DNA of 64,000 nt from Oscillospiraceae bacterium (lineage in GTDB: Bacteria > Bacillota > Clostridia > Oscillospirales > Acutalibacteraceae). Below, piece after piece: positions 17,017-25,755 of the stretch; position 1 is the first letter of the stretch; each line of letters starts with the position of its first letter. The position numbers were made by a program, and so were the translations under genes. The notes beneath the pieces were generated by a model. The model made no database searches. It had not been told where the DNA came from and was given only the letters and a program-made list of their open reading frames with translations. The stretch spans positions 225,080 through 289,079 of the forward strand of contig JAFLUM010000001.1 in the NCBI GenBank assembly GCA_022508805.1, read 5' to 3'.

Positions 17017-17748
17017 TTATATAGAAAGTTCTGTTTCTTTTCCGATTATTCTTTGGGCAATATTGCTGAACGCTGTCTGTGCGCCGCTGTATTCGGGCAC
17101 CGACTGTGATGTTACTGATGAATATATAAGCTCCGGCTCTTCAGGGATAACGCCCAAAAGCCGAAGATACGTTTTGTCGATCATCTCGTCTATATTAAGA
17201 AGCTTTCCCCGCCGTACGGCTTTTTCATCAAATCTGTTGATAATAAGCCTTAAATTTTCTTCCTTTATACCGAGCGAGATAAGCTCATTGCCCGTTATAA
17301 ACGCCGCCCTTGCGCTGATTTCATCAGGCGTGGCAACGATTATGCCGCCGTCTGAATGTTTCGCATAAATTTTCATAAGCTGACTCAGTCCCGCAGGAGC
17401 GTCGATGAAAATGTAGTCGTAATCTTCGCGGTAATCGTCAAGCATTTTGCCGAAGCCCAAGACCGTCAGCGTTTCGGGGTGTTTCGTCGGTGCGGGCAAA
17501 AGATCCGCATTATCACTGAAATTCAGCTTTGCTTTTTCTGAGGTGCAGTAAAGCTCAATCACGTCCATCCAGTCATAGACGACTATTTCTCCGACACCCA
17601 AAAGAACGTCCAAGCTTCTCATCCCTGCATCACCGTCGATAAGCAGAACCTTTTTGCCGAGAGCTGCAAGCGAAAGCGCCGCGTTTACGCAAAAGGTAGA
17701 CTTGCCGACTCCGCCCTTGCCCGAGGCAACGGTAAATATGTATGCCAT
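17017..17748 (-). CDS. minD: MinD-like septum-site ATPase
   Basis: 243 residues. Deviant Walker A ASGKGGVGKSTFC (8-20), switch segment LLIDGDAGMRSLDVLLG and Walker B YIFIDAPAG mark the MinD/ParA family. MinD positions the division inhibitor MinC at the membrane. Two features are unusual: neither minC nor minE is adjacent, and the C-terminus (IGKETELSI) lacks an obvious amphipathic membrane helix, so membrane cycling may differ or it may be a MinD-like protein of another role. AAAGGAG before the ATG; followed by mgsA. Confidence 0.88.
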   Translation of the reverse strand: MAYIFTVASGKGGVGKSTFCVNAALSLAALGKKVLLIDGDAGMRSLDVLLGVGEIVVYDWMDVIELYCTSEKAKLNFSDNADLLPAPTKHPETLTVLGFGKMLDDYREDYDYIFIDAPAGLSQLMKIYAKHSDGGIIVATPDEISARAAFITGNELISLGIKEENLRLIINRFDEKAVRRGKLLNIDEMIDKTYLRLLGVIPEEPELIYSSVTSQSVPEYSGAQTAFSNIAQRIIGKETELSI

Positions 17749-17771
17749 ACGCCCACGCTCCTTTCAAAAAC

Positions 17772-17923
17772 GGACATAAAATCTAAAATAAATGCCTGCT
17801 TTTATTTTAACATAACGCTACAGCGTTATGTTAAAATTTCGTCCATCTTTGCCGGTATGCCGTAAGGCATAGGCAAAGGGACATAAAAATCTAAAATAAA
17901 TGCTTGCATTTATTTTAACATAA
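17772..17923 (-). repeat. Family B hairpin array upstream of minD
   Basis: Two direct copies of a ~45-base unit (17772-17815 and 17879-17923, differing by a few bases) that begins GGACATAAAA and contains a small palindrome. Between them lie a perfect 15-bp hairpin with a 2-base loop (17805-17819 with 17822-17836) and a two-part hairpin (17847-17853/17872-17878 enclosing 17856-17861/17866-17871) with the same TTTCGTCCAT and GGGACATA flanks as the element at 16405. Confidence 0.7.
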
Positions 17924-18176
17924 TTGCCGTCGGTTTCAAAGCACTTTTTTACAGCGAATCTCAATGATTTACGCATTTTAATAAAAAAATATATAATTCT
18001 GCATATTGTGATAAAACCTTGTAAATTTTGTTGCCACTATTCGCCAAATTTATCGGCGGGACAAGACTATAATTCAGTAAGGATCAAAAGTGGCTCCACC
18101 TGTCAGGAGAGCCGAAAAAACTCCCCGAAGAGGGAGCGGAAATATCTAACAACAAAAAAACGGAGTTAAATTAAAT
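17924..18176 (+). promoter_or_regulatory. spoIIE upstream region
   Basis: Non-coding, 253 bases. A TATAAT lies at 18068-18073 with no good -35 at 17 bases. A sequence TTCGCCA at 18040-18046 differs by one base from the Spo0A box TTCGACA, at a spacing roughly like that of Spo0A-driven sigma-A promoters. Two weak stems follow before the CGGAG ribosome site. The regulation is inference. Confidence 0.35.
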
Positions 18177-20489
18177 ATGAACGATCAGGAATTCAGCATA
18201 TCCGAGGGCGGCGAAAAAATACGGCTTTCCGCCCTTGGGCGTTCGGCACTGCTGCAGGCCGTGCATTTCGGCGCCGCTGCTCTTACCGCATCGGCATCGT
18301 CAGCGCAATATTTTTCACCTCTCGGCATCGCATTCTGCAGCGGCACAGAGCGTGAATACACGCTTTTTTCGTGCCTCGGCGCAATGCTCGGGTATATTGT
18401 ATCAAACGAATATCTGTCGGCGTTCCGCTACGTTATGGCGCTTATTATCGTGTATATTCTTAAAATATACGCCAACAGCTTTAAAAAGCTTCGAGGTAAG
18501 GTCATTATTCAACCTGTGATTTCAGTTTTTGCCACGGCGGCAACGGGAATAATTGTGACCGTTACCTCCTCATTCGATATGCAGCAGGTTTTTTTGCGTA
18601 TTGCTGAATCCGTAACCGCTTTCGGCGGAGCATATTTTTTCGCCGCCGCGGTCATCACGGCAAAAAGGCTCCGAATCGGCGAGCACATAACGCACCGTGA
18701 GCTGACTGCGCTGATAATATCGGTGATGATCCTTATTTTATCAATGAGACGGCTCTCATTTTTCGGCGTATCTCCTGCGGGAGCGGTCTGCTCGTATATA
18801 GTTCTGTCCTCGTCATATATTTTCCGCGAATACGGCGGTGCGATGATCGGAACAGGCGCATCTTTGGGCTTTGCTATGACGGGAGCCGACACGCCCACTG
18901 CCTTTTGCTACAGTGCGGCGGGACTTTTTTCGGGAATATTCTCTTATTCCGGCAGAGTGCTTTGCGCCATGGCGTATATTTTTTCATACGGAGCTACTTT
19001 TTTGTATTTCGGCGGCGGCGAGTCCTTAGCGCCCCTTGCCGAGACCGCCATAGCGTCTGTGCTCTTTATTCTCACTCCGCAAAGTGTCTTTTTAAAAACC
19101 AAATCGTTTTTATCGCTGTCCTCCCTTTCGGGAGACGGAACTGCTGTAAAAAATATGATGGTCTCACGGCTGAAAATGGCAAAAGAGGCTGTGGTCGGAA
19201 TGTCCGAGACCGTTTCCCGCGTTTCCGAAATCTTAAGAGAAAAGGCGGCTCCCGACACCACGGGCATTTATCTGCGTGTGCGAGACAGTGTGTGCACAGG
19301 ATGTGCCACCTTTGACAGATGCTGGAAAAGCGGTTTCCCTGGTACTGCAAATGAGTTTGATGCAGTAATTGAGGAAATCAGACGAAGCGGACAGATTACG
19401 CCATCCTTTGCTCCGGCCTCACTTCAAAACCGATGTATAAGAATAATGTCACTGTGCGACAGCTTTAATAAAAATTACTCGTCATATTCCGCAAGGCTCG
19501 CATCTGAAGGGAGGATAAACGAAATGAGGAAAATTACCGCTGATCAGTTTGAAACCGTTTGCGATATGATCGACGACCTGCTTTACGACTTTGAGGACGG
19601 CGTAAAGCCTTTAGGCAACCGTGCAGAGGATTTGAAAAGCAGCTTAAGTGATATCGGTGTTGATGCGTTTGTAAACTGCTATGAGGACGGTAAAGGGAAT
19701 ATGCTGATAAGTCTTTCGCTGAATTCGGATTGCAATATCTCAGACGAAGACATAAAGGCGTGTATTGAAAAAGAGACCGAAAAGGAGTTTGCCGCCCCAG
19801 CCTCATTGGAGAACAGCAGTGAAAGAATACTGCTGTTCTGGGAAACACCCGAATACTTTGCGGAATGTGATTATTTTCAGCTCTCAGGCGAAAGCGGAGA
19901 GATCTGCGGTGACTGCTTTGACTCGTTTTTTGACGGCAGAGGGAATTTTATCGCCATTCTCAGCGACGGAATGGGTACGGGCGGACGTGCCGCCATTGAC
20001 GGAGCTATGGCATCATCACTTTTCTCTCGACTTATCGTTGCGGGGTTCTCTTTCCCCTGTGCGTTAAGGCTTGTAAACTCCGCTATGCTTGTAAAAAGCC
20101 GTGACGAGTCCCTTGCCACGCTGGACATTTTAAAAATAAATCTTTATACGGGACAAGCCGCCATATACAAGGCAGGAGCATCGGTATCCCTTATGAAGCG
20201 GCGCGGAAAGGTCAGCGAAATTAAAAAATCCGCCATGCCCATAGGAATTTTAAGGCAGGCGGAGTTTGCGACCGTGCGCGGCGGACTGCACGAGGACGAT
20301 TTGATAATTATGATGTCGGACGGCGCGGCAGACAGCAGTATTGACGAAATCAAAAAATTTGTTATGGACAACAAATTTTCTCACGATCTGCCGCAAAAGC
20401 TCTGTGTATTGGCAAAAAGCCGTAATGTGGGCAGATGTGACGATATAACCGTCGCCGCAGTGAAAATTAAAAGAAATGTAGAGTCATAA
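18177..20489 (+). CDS. spoIIE: Stage II sporulation protein E (PP2C phosphatase)
   Basis: 770 residues. N-terminal third has about ten membrane segments (roughly 25-300), a central domain with a CTGCATFDRCW cysteine motif, and a C-terminal PP2C-type phosphatase: FIAILSDGMGTGGRA (metal aspartate), LIIMMSDGAADSS and RCDDITVAAVKI. In sporulating Firmicutes SpoIIE sits at the polar septum and dephosphorylates SpoIIAA, releasing sigma-F in the forespore. Monocistronic, divergent from minD and closed by a terminator. Its presence is strong evidence that the host can sporulate or descends from a spore former. Confidence 0.97.
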   Translation: MNDQEFSISEGGEKIRLSALGRSALLQAVHFGAAALTASASSAQYFSPLGIAFCSGTEREYTLFSCLGAMLGYIVSNEYLSAFRYVMALIIVYILKIYANSFKKLRGKVIIQPVISVFATAATGIIVTVTSSFDMQQVFLRIAESVTAFGGAYFFAAAVITAKRLRIGEHITHRELTALIISVMILILSMRRLSFFGVSPAGAVCSYIVLSSSYIFREYGGAMIGTGASLGFAMTGADTPTAFCYSAAGLFSGIFSYSGRVLCAMAYIFSYGATFLYFGGGESLAPLAETAIASVLFILTPQSVFLKTKSFLSLSSLSGDGTAVKNMMVSRLKMAKEAVVGMSETVSRVSEILREKAAPDTTGIYLRVRDSVCTGCATFDRCWKSGFPGTANEFDAVIEEIRRSGQITPSFAPASLQNRCIRIMSLCDSFNKNYSSYSARLASEGRINEMRKITADQFETVCDMIDDLLYDFEDGVKPLGNRAEDLKSSLSDIGVDAFVNCYEDGKGNMLISLSLNSDCNISDEDIKACIEKETEKEFAAPASLENSSERILLFWETPEYFAECDYFQLSGESGEICGDCFDSFFDGRGNFIAILSDGMGTGGRAAIDGAMASSLFSRLIVAGFSFPCALRLVNSAMLVKSRDESLATLDILKINLYTGQAAIYKAGASVSLMKRRGKVSEIKKSAMPIGILRQAEFATVRGGLHEDDLIIMMSDGAADSSIDEIKKFVMDNKFSHDLPQKLCVLAKSRNVGRCDDITVAAVKIKRNVES

Positions 20490-20494
20490 AAAAG

Positions 20495-20518
20495 GCGTCT
20501 CGTGTGAGACGCTTTTTT
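20495..20518. terminator. Terminator between spoIIE and gatB
   Basis: Perfect 7-bp G/C-rich stem (20495-20501 with 20506-20512), four-base loop and six T; an A-run on the left side makes it usable by the convergent gat operon too. Confidence 0.88.
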
Positions 20519-20538
20519 ATTTAATAACATATGCAATT

Positions 20539-21969
20539 TTATCCAAGCAGTTCTTTGAGTATACGCTGGACCTCCTGAGCAGGGGCTTTGCCGCGGAGAG
20601 CGCGCATGGACTGACCTATAAGATACTGAAACGCCTGTGTTTTGCCGCCCTTATATTCGTTCACGCTCTTCTCGTTTTCGGCAATCACCTGCTCGATTAC
20701 CGACTTGATAGCTCCCGTATCGGTCACTGCGGCAAGATTGTTGTCCTTAATATATTTTTCGGGGTCAACGTTCTCGCTGAACACCTTTTCAAGCACCTTT
20801 TTGCCTGTGCCGCGGTTGATTTTTCCGCTGTTTACAAGATTGATTATTTTACCCAGCGAATCAAAATCAAACGCCATATTCTCGGGGAGCGTCTGACTGT
20901 CGTTAAGCAGCTTCATTAAATCTCCCATTATCCAGTTGGCGCTGTCCTTGGGACTGCCCGTGACCTCCACGGTACGCTCAAACAGGCGAACAAAATAAAC
21001 ACTGCCTGTTATTATGTTCGTATCGTACTCAGGGAGACCCAGCTCAGTCATATATCTTTGCTTTTTCTCCTCGGGCAGTTCAGGGAGATTATTTTTAACG
21101 CCCTCAATATATTCGTCGCTTATCTCGATAGGCGGTAAATCGGGTTCGGGGAAATATTTATAATCCTGTGCATCCTCTTTTGAACGCATAGCGGTTGAAA
21201 TACCTTTGCTGTCGTCCCAACGTCGGGTTTCCTGCACCACTGTGCCGCCGTCCTCCAAAAGCTCTATCTGGCGCTGTGCCTCGTACTCGATAGCTCGCCC
21301 TATAGCCTTAAAGGAGTTCATATTTTTCATTTCGGTGCGAACGCCGAATTTTTCTTCGCCCTTTTTCCGTACGGAAAGGTTTATATCCGCACGAAGTGAA
21401 CCTTCCTGCATTTTGCAGTCGGAAACGCCGATGTACTGAAGTATTGCGCGCAGCTTTTCAAGATACTGCAAGACCTCATCCGCACTGCGGAAATCGGGCT
21501 CGGAGACTATTTCCAAAAGCGGAACACCGCAGCGGTTATAATCCACCAGCGTGCAATCCTCCCACTCGTCGTGAATGAGCTTGCCCGCGTCCTCCTCCAT
21601 ATGAATTTCGTGAATACGTATTTTTTTCGTTTCGCCGTCATCGCCCTTGATCTCAATATATCCGTTACGGCATATAGGCAGATAAAGCTGTGAAATCTGA
21701 TAAGCCTTAGGCAGGTCGGGGTAAAAATAATTTTTACGGTCGAATTTGTTGTACTGTGTGATAGCGCAGTTTGTGGCTATACCCGTTCTGACGGCGTACT
21801 CGACCACGTTTTTGTTAAGAAGCGGCAGCGTTCCGGGCATACCCGAGCAAATCTCACAGACGTGAGTGTTGGGCTCACCGCCGAACTGCGTTGAACAGTT
21901 ACAGAAAATTTTTGTTTTTGTGGAAAGCTCCGTGTGGACTTCAAGTCCCATTACGATTTCCCATTCCAT
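20539..21969 (-). CDS. gatB: Aspartyl/glutamyl-tRNA amidotransferase subunit B
   Basis: 476 residues, normal length. GatB phosphorylates the acyl side chain on misacylated tRNA and binds the tRNA. Motifs: MGLEVHTELSTKTKIFC at the N-terminus, IHMEEDAGK, DYNRCGVPLLEIV, and the C-terminal helical and YqeY-like tail (YLIGQSMRALRGKA). Last gene of aspS2-gatC-gatA-gatB, 14 bases after gatA, with a GGAGGCGG site. Since GlnRS is also encoded here, the complex is probably used chiefly for Asn-tRNA(Asn). Confidence 0.97.
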   Translation of the reverse strand: MEWEIVMGLEVHTELSTKTKIFCNCSTQFGGEPNTHVCEICSGMPGTLPLLNKNVVEYAVRTGIATNCAITQYNKFDRKNYFYPDLPKAYQISQLYLPICRNGYIEIKGDDGETKKIRIHEIHMEEDAGKLIHDEWEDCTLVDYNRCGVPLLEIVSEPDFRSADEVLQYLEKLRAILQYIGVSDCKMQEGSLRADINLSVRKKGEEKFGVRTEMKNMNSFKAIGRAIEYEAQRQIELLEDGGTVVQETRRWDDSKGISTAMRSKEDAQDYKYFPEPDLPPIEISDEYIEGVKNNLPELPEEKKQRYMTELGLPEYDTNIITGSVYFVRLFERTVEVTGSPKDSANWIMGDLMKLLNDSQTLPENMAFDFDSLGKIINLVNSGKINRGTGKKVLEKVFSENVDPEKYIKDNNLAAVTDTGAIKSVIEQVIAENEKSVNEYKGGKTQAFQYLIGQSMRALRGKAPAQEVQRILKELLG

Positions 21970-21983
21970 CAGCGCCGCCTCCT

Positions 21984-23447
21984 TTACTTTAAGTTAGGTT
22001 TTTTAGTATGATACTCGGTCGCCTTTTCAAACGCCTGCGCCGCGTTCATGATCTCCGCTTCGCAAAACGGCTTGCCGATTATCTGCATACCGATGGGCAT
22101 ACCGTCACTGTCAAAGCCGCAGGGCGCGGACATGGACGGAACTCCCGCAATGTTTATCATAACCGTGTAAATGTCGCCGAGGTACATTTTAAGCGGGTCT
22201 GAAAGGCTTTCGCCTATTTTCGGCGCCGTTGTGGGAGCGACAGGACCTAAAATCATATCGTATTGTTTGAACGCCTCAAAAAATGCGTTTTGAATAAGTT
22301 TTTTCGCCTTTAACGCCTTTTGATAATACGCGTCGTAGTAACCTGAGGAAAGCACGAAATTACCAAGCATTATCCTGCGCTTGACCTCCATACCGAAGCC
22401 CTCTGAACGGCTCATTATATAAGTATCGCGCAAATTAAGTGCTTTATCGCTCTTGTAGCCGTATTTGATGCCGTCATAGCGCGAGAGGTTTGAGCACGCC
22501 TCGGCACAGGCGATTATATAGTAAGCGGGGATAGCGTATTTCACGATGGGCATATCGAACATTTCGACATCTGCGCCGAGAGCTTTGAATACCTCAGCCG
22601 CTTGGAGTATGGCGTTTTTAACGTCCTCTGAGATGCCATCGCCTAAATAATCCCTAGGGATTCCGATTTTTTTACCTTTAACATCACCGCGAAGAGCTTC
22701 CTCCGCGCTGAATTCGGGATAAACCATAGACGTTCCGTCTTTTTCGTCCTTGCCGCTGATCACAGAGAACATATTCGCGCAGTCCTCGACAGTCTGACCG
22801 ACAGGACCGATCTGGTCAAGAGATGACGCATACGCCACAAGTCCGTAACGGGAAACCGCGCCGTATGTGGGCTTAAGCCCCGCCACTCCGCAGAAAGAAC
22901 AGGGCTGGCGAATAGAACCGCCCGTGTCCGAGCCTAACGCCACAGGGGCAAGACCTGCACTGACAGCCGCCGCCGAACCGCCCGACGAGCCGCCGGGAAC
23001 TTTATTTATATCCCACGGGTTGTGTGTGACACCCGTTGCCGACGTCTCGGTGGTGCTTCCCATTGCGAATTCGTCCATATTCAGCTTGCCGAGAACTATC
23101 ATTCCCGCCGCCTCAAGGCGCGCGATTACAGTTGCGTTGTATGGCGGAACAAAATTACAAAGGATTTTTGACGAACAGGTAGTTTTAACGCCTTTTGTGC
23201 AGATATTATCTTTAATTCCTATGGGTACACCCGCAAGCGGTGAAGTAAGTGTTTTTTCGTCGATACCCTTTTGTACCTCGTCAGCACGGCGATAAGCCTC
23301 TTTCTTACAAAGAGTGTTATAGCAGTGATACGTGCCGTCGTATTTTTCGATTTTTTCAAAGTATGCATCAAGCGCCTCACGAACGGTGACCTCGCCGTTC
23401 TTTATTGCCATGCCCAGCTCTGTGGCAGTCATATTCAATATATCCAT
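21984..23447 (-). CDS. gatA: Aspartyl/glutamyl-tRNA amidotransferase subunit A
   Basis: 487 residues, amidase-signature family. Provides ammonia by hydrolysing glutamine. The Ser-cisSer-Lys triad is readable: GVPIGIKDNIC (lysine near 78), PGGSSGGSAAAV (cis-serine) and GSDTGGSIRQP (nucleophile). Lies 12 bases after gatC. All catalytic positions are intact, so the complex should be active. Confidence 0.97.
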   Translation of the reverse strand: MDILNMTATELGMAIKNGEVTVREALDAYFEKIEKYDGTYHCYNTLCKKEAYRRADEVQKGIDEKTLTSPLAGVPIGIKDNICTKGVKTTCSSKILCNFVPPYNATVIARLEAAGMIVLGKLNMDEFAMGSTTETSATGVTHNPWDINKVPGGSSGGSAAAVSAGLAPVALGSDTGGSIRQPCSFCGVAGLKPTYGAVSRYGLVAYASSLDQIGPVGQTVEDCANMFSVISGKDEKDGTSMVYPEFSAEEALRGDVKGKKIGIPRDYLGDGISEDVKNAILQAAEVFKALGADVEMFDMPIVKYAIPAYYIIACAEACSNLSRYDGIKYGYKSDKALNLRDTYIMSRSEGFGMEVKRRIMLGNFVLSSGYYDAYYQKALKAKKLIQNAFFEAFKQYDMILGPVAPTTAPKIGESLSDPLKMYLGDIYTVMINIAGVPSMSAPCGFDSDGMPIGMQIIGKPFCEAEIMNAAQAFEKATEYHTKKPNLK

Positions 23448-23459
23448 AGCTTTTATCCT

Positions 23460-23747
23460 TTAATCAACGGTTTTCGGCACTACAAAGCAGCCGTCTTTTT
23501 CCTCGGGGGCGTTTTGCAGAATATCGTCGCGCGTGTTGTGCATAGCTACCTCGTCCTCGCGCATTACGTTGGTAACGGGGAACGAGTGCGAAAGCGGCTC
23601 AACGCCGTCGGTGGGTAGCTCGTTGAGTGTGTCGATATATGTCAGAATATCCTGCAGGTCCTTTTCGGTTGCCGTGCGCTGTTCTTCCGTCAGCTCAATG
23701 CGTCCGAGGGACTCAAGGTATTTCACAAGCTCTTTATTTATGGTCAT
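23460..23747 (-). CDS. gatC: Aspartyl/glutamyl-tRNA amidotransferase subunit C
   Basis: 95 residues, normal length. Small subunit that wraps GatA and GatB together. Conserved helix KELVKYLESLGRIELTEEQ and the C-terminal MREDEVA with the final G/C/F/V-P-K-T-V stretch. The ATG at 23747 is chosen, with GAAAGG ten bases upstream; an in-frame TTG six codons earlier has no site. It begins 20 bases after the aspS2 stop. Confidence 0.94.
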   Translation of the reverse strand: MTINKELVKYLESLGRIELTEEQRTATEKDLQDILTYIDTLNELPTDGVEPLSHSFPVTNVMREDEVAMHNTRDDILQNAPEEKDGCFVVPKTVD

Positions 23748-23767
23748 ATTTATCAGACCTTTCAAGG

Positions 23768-25522
23768 TTATTTTTCAGAAATAGGACGGCGTAGCTTTAT
23801 ATGCACCTCGCGGAGCTGCTGCTCTGTCACAGTGCCCGGTGCGCCTGCGAGCATATCCTGTGCATTGGAATTCATGGGGAACGCAATGACCTCGCGGATA
23901 TTTTCCTCGCCCTTTAAAAGCATTATCATTCTGTCAACGCCCGGAGCCATACCTGCGTGGGGCGGTGCTCCGTAATGGAAGGCACGGAACAGCGCTCCGA
24001 AACGCTTTTCCACCTCATCGGCAGTGTATCCTGCCATTTCGAAGGCTTTTACCATTATGTCCGGACGGTGATTGCGAACCGCACCTGATGAAAGTTCAAC
24101 GCCGTTGCAGACAATATCATACTGATATGCCTTGATGGTGAGCGGATCTTCGTGAAGTAACGCATCCATACCGCCCTGGGGCATTGAAAACGGGTTATGT
24201 GTAAACTCTAATTTGCCATCGTCGTTTCTCTCATACATGGGGAAATCGGTGATAAAGCAAAGCTCAAAGCTGTCTTTGTCTATAATATCCATTCTCTCGC
24301 CGAGAGCAGTTCTGATTTGACCCGCAAGCAGATCAACTACCTTTTCTCTGTCGCATATAAAGAACAGTGTATCGTCCGTTTTAAGCGAGAGCATATTTTT
24401 AAGCTCAGCCATTTTCTCGTCAGACAGGAATTTTGCGATAGGTCCTTTCAGTGAGCCGTCCTCTAAAACGGTTAAGTAGCCGAGCCCCTTCATTCCGATG
24501 GACATGGCGTATTCGACCATTTTTTCAAAAAAGGATTTGCTCATTTTGGCGCAGTCGGGAGCTACTATGCCTCGAACAGGTCTCTTTTGGAAGGGCTTAA
24601 AGTCCACGTTCTCAAAGAATTTTGAAAGATCGCAAATCTCCAGCGGGTTGCGAAGATCGGGCTTATCCGTACCGTACTTGCGCATAGCCTCACTGAAAGG
24701 AATTACGCGAAAGGGTGCAGGACTTACTCTTTTACCTCCGCCGAATTTTGTGAATGTGTCATAGAGAACGTCCTCGGCGACTCTGAAAACATCCTCCTGC
24801 GTGGCAAACGCCATTTCAAAGTCAAGCTGATAGAATTCTCCCGGTGAACGGTCGGCACGGGCGTCCTCGTCACGGAAGCAGGGTGCTATTTGAAAATATT
24901 TGTCAAAGCCTGATACCATCAAAAGCTGTTTAAACTGCTGGGGCGCCTGCGGAAGCGCATAGAACTTGCCCTCGTGCTTACGGGACGGAATAATATAGTC
25001 CCTGGCGCCTTCGGGTGACGAGCCGGTCAGTATGGGCGTGTTGATCTCGGTAAAGCCTAAGCCCGTCATTTTTTCACGCAGGAAAGTGATGACTTTGCTT
25101 CGGAACATTATATTATCGTGAACCTTTTTATTTCTTAAATCAAGAAAGCGGTAGGTAAGTCGAACATCCTCACGGGTGCTTGTGCTCTCGCTTATGTCAA
25201 AGGGCAAGGCTTTGGTGCATTCGCCCAAAACCTCGACGGCATCTACCTTGATCTCAAGTTCACCCGTTTTGAGCTTTGGATTTACTGTCTCTTCGTCGCG
25301 CTTTACCACTGTGCCGCTGACGGAAATAACACTTTCTTTTCTCACTTTATCCATAAGTGATGCATCATTTATTACTACCTGAGTTATGCCGTATTGGTCC
25401 CTTAGGTCGATAAAGGCCACGCCGCCGTGGTCACGGATAGTGTCCACCCAGCCGGCGAGCATAACCTTTTCGTTAAGATTTTCTTTTGTCAGCTCATTGC
25501 AGTTATGGGTTCTGTAAGCCAT
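23768..25522 (-). CDS. aspS: Second aspartyl-tRNA synthetase, nondiscriminating-type
   Basis: 584 residues, bacterial-type AspRS with OB fold, class II core (FRDEDARADRSPGEFYQ; GVDRMIMLL) and GAD domain. The specificity position in the anticodon domain reads RDHGGVAF (His32), and a second element reads TVNPKLKTGELEI; both match the pattern described for nondiscriminating enzymes that also charge tRNA(Asn) with Asp. Position at the head of gatC-gatA-gatB supports that: Asp-tRNA(Asn) made here would be handed to GatCAB. It differs widely from the AspRS at 13178, so is not a recent duplicate. The leader contains an unusual stem-loop element (25581-25693). Confidence 0.95.
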   Translation of the reverse strand: MAYRTHNCNELTKENLNEKVMLAGWVDTIRDHGGVAFIDLRDQYGITQVVINDASLMDKVRKESVISVSGTVVKRDEETVNPKLKTGELEIKVDAVEVLGECTKALPFDISESTSTREDVRLTYRFLDLRNKKVHDNIMFRSKVITFLREKMTGLGFTEINTPILTGSSPEGARDYIIPSRKHEGKFYALPQAPQQFKQLLMVSGFDKYFQIAPCFRDEDARADRSPGEFYQLDFEMAFATQEDVFRVAEDVLYDTFTKFGGGKRVSPAPFRVIPFSEAMRKYGTDKPDLRNPLEICDLSKFFENVDFKPFQKRPVRGIVAPDCAKMSKSFFEKMVEYAMSIGMKGLGYLTVLEDGSLKGPIAKFLSDEKMAELKNMLSLKTDDTLFFICDREKVVDLLAGQIRTALGERMDIIDKDSFELCFITDFPMYERNDDGKLEFTHNPFSMPQGGMDALLHEDPLTIKAYQYDIVCNGVELSSGAVRNHRPDIMVKAFEMAGYTADEVEKRFGALFRAFHYGAPPHAGMAPGVDRMIMLLKGEENIREVIAFPMNSNAQDMLAGAPGTVTEQQLREVHIKLRRPISEK

Positions 25523-25580
25523 TATAAGTACTCCTTCTAAATCAGGATATAATTCCTCATTATAATCATAATAATAATTA

Positions 25581-25693
25581 TGCTATTATATCATATGTGC
25601 TCGGCACGGTCAAGTGCCGAGCACATATGATACAACGTTCTCCGAAACATAGAAATCTTTGATTTCGTTATGTTTCGTGAAGTTGTTATAGCA
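25581..25693 (-). repeat. Family A structured element, copy 1 (aspS2 leader)
   Basis: Predicted three-way junction: outer stem 25581-25586/25688-25693; a perfect 19-bp hairpin with a 6-base loop (25589-25607 with 25614-25632); and a second arm with 25644-25651/25669-25676 and 25652-25657/25661-25666 around a TTT loop. A second copy with compensating base changes occurs at 58696-58780. It ends about 58 bases before the aspS2 ATG. Confidence 0.65.
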
Positions 25694-25694
25694 C

Positions 25695-25734
25695 AAAAAA
25701 ATCGGTATGTACACAAATACTTACCGATTTTTTT
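25695..25734 (-). terminator. Terminator of the ABC exporter operon
   Basis: Perfect 13-bp stem (25695-25707 with 25722-25734) whose arm of seven A on the plus strand gives a T-run on the minus strand. Starts 20 bases after the exporter stop codon. Confidence 0.88.
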
Positions 25735-25755
25735 GTTTTTTATTTAGTTGTATTC

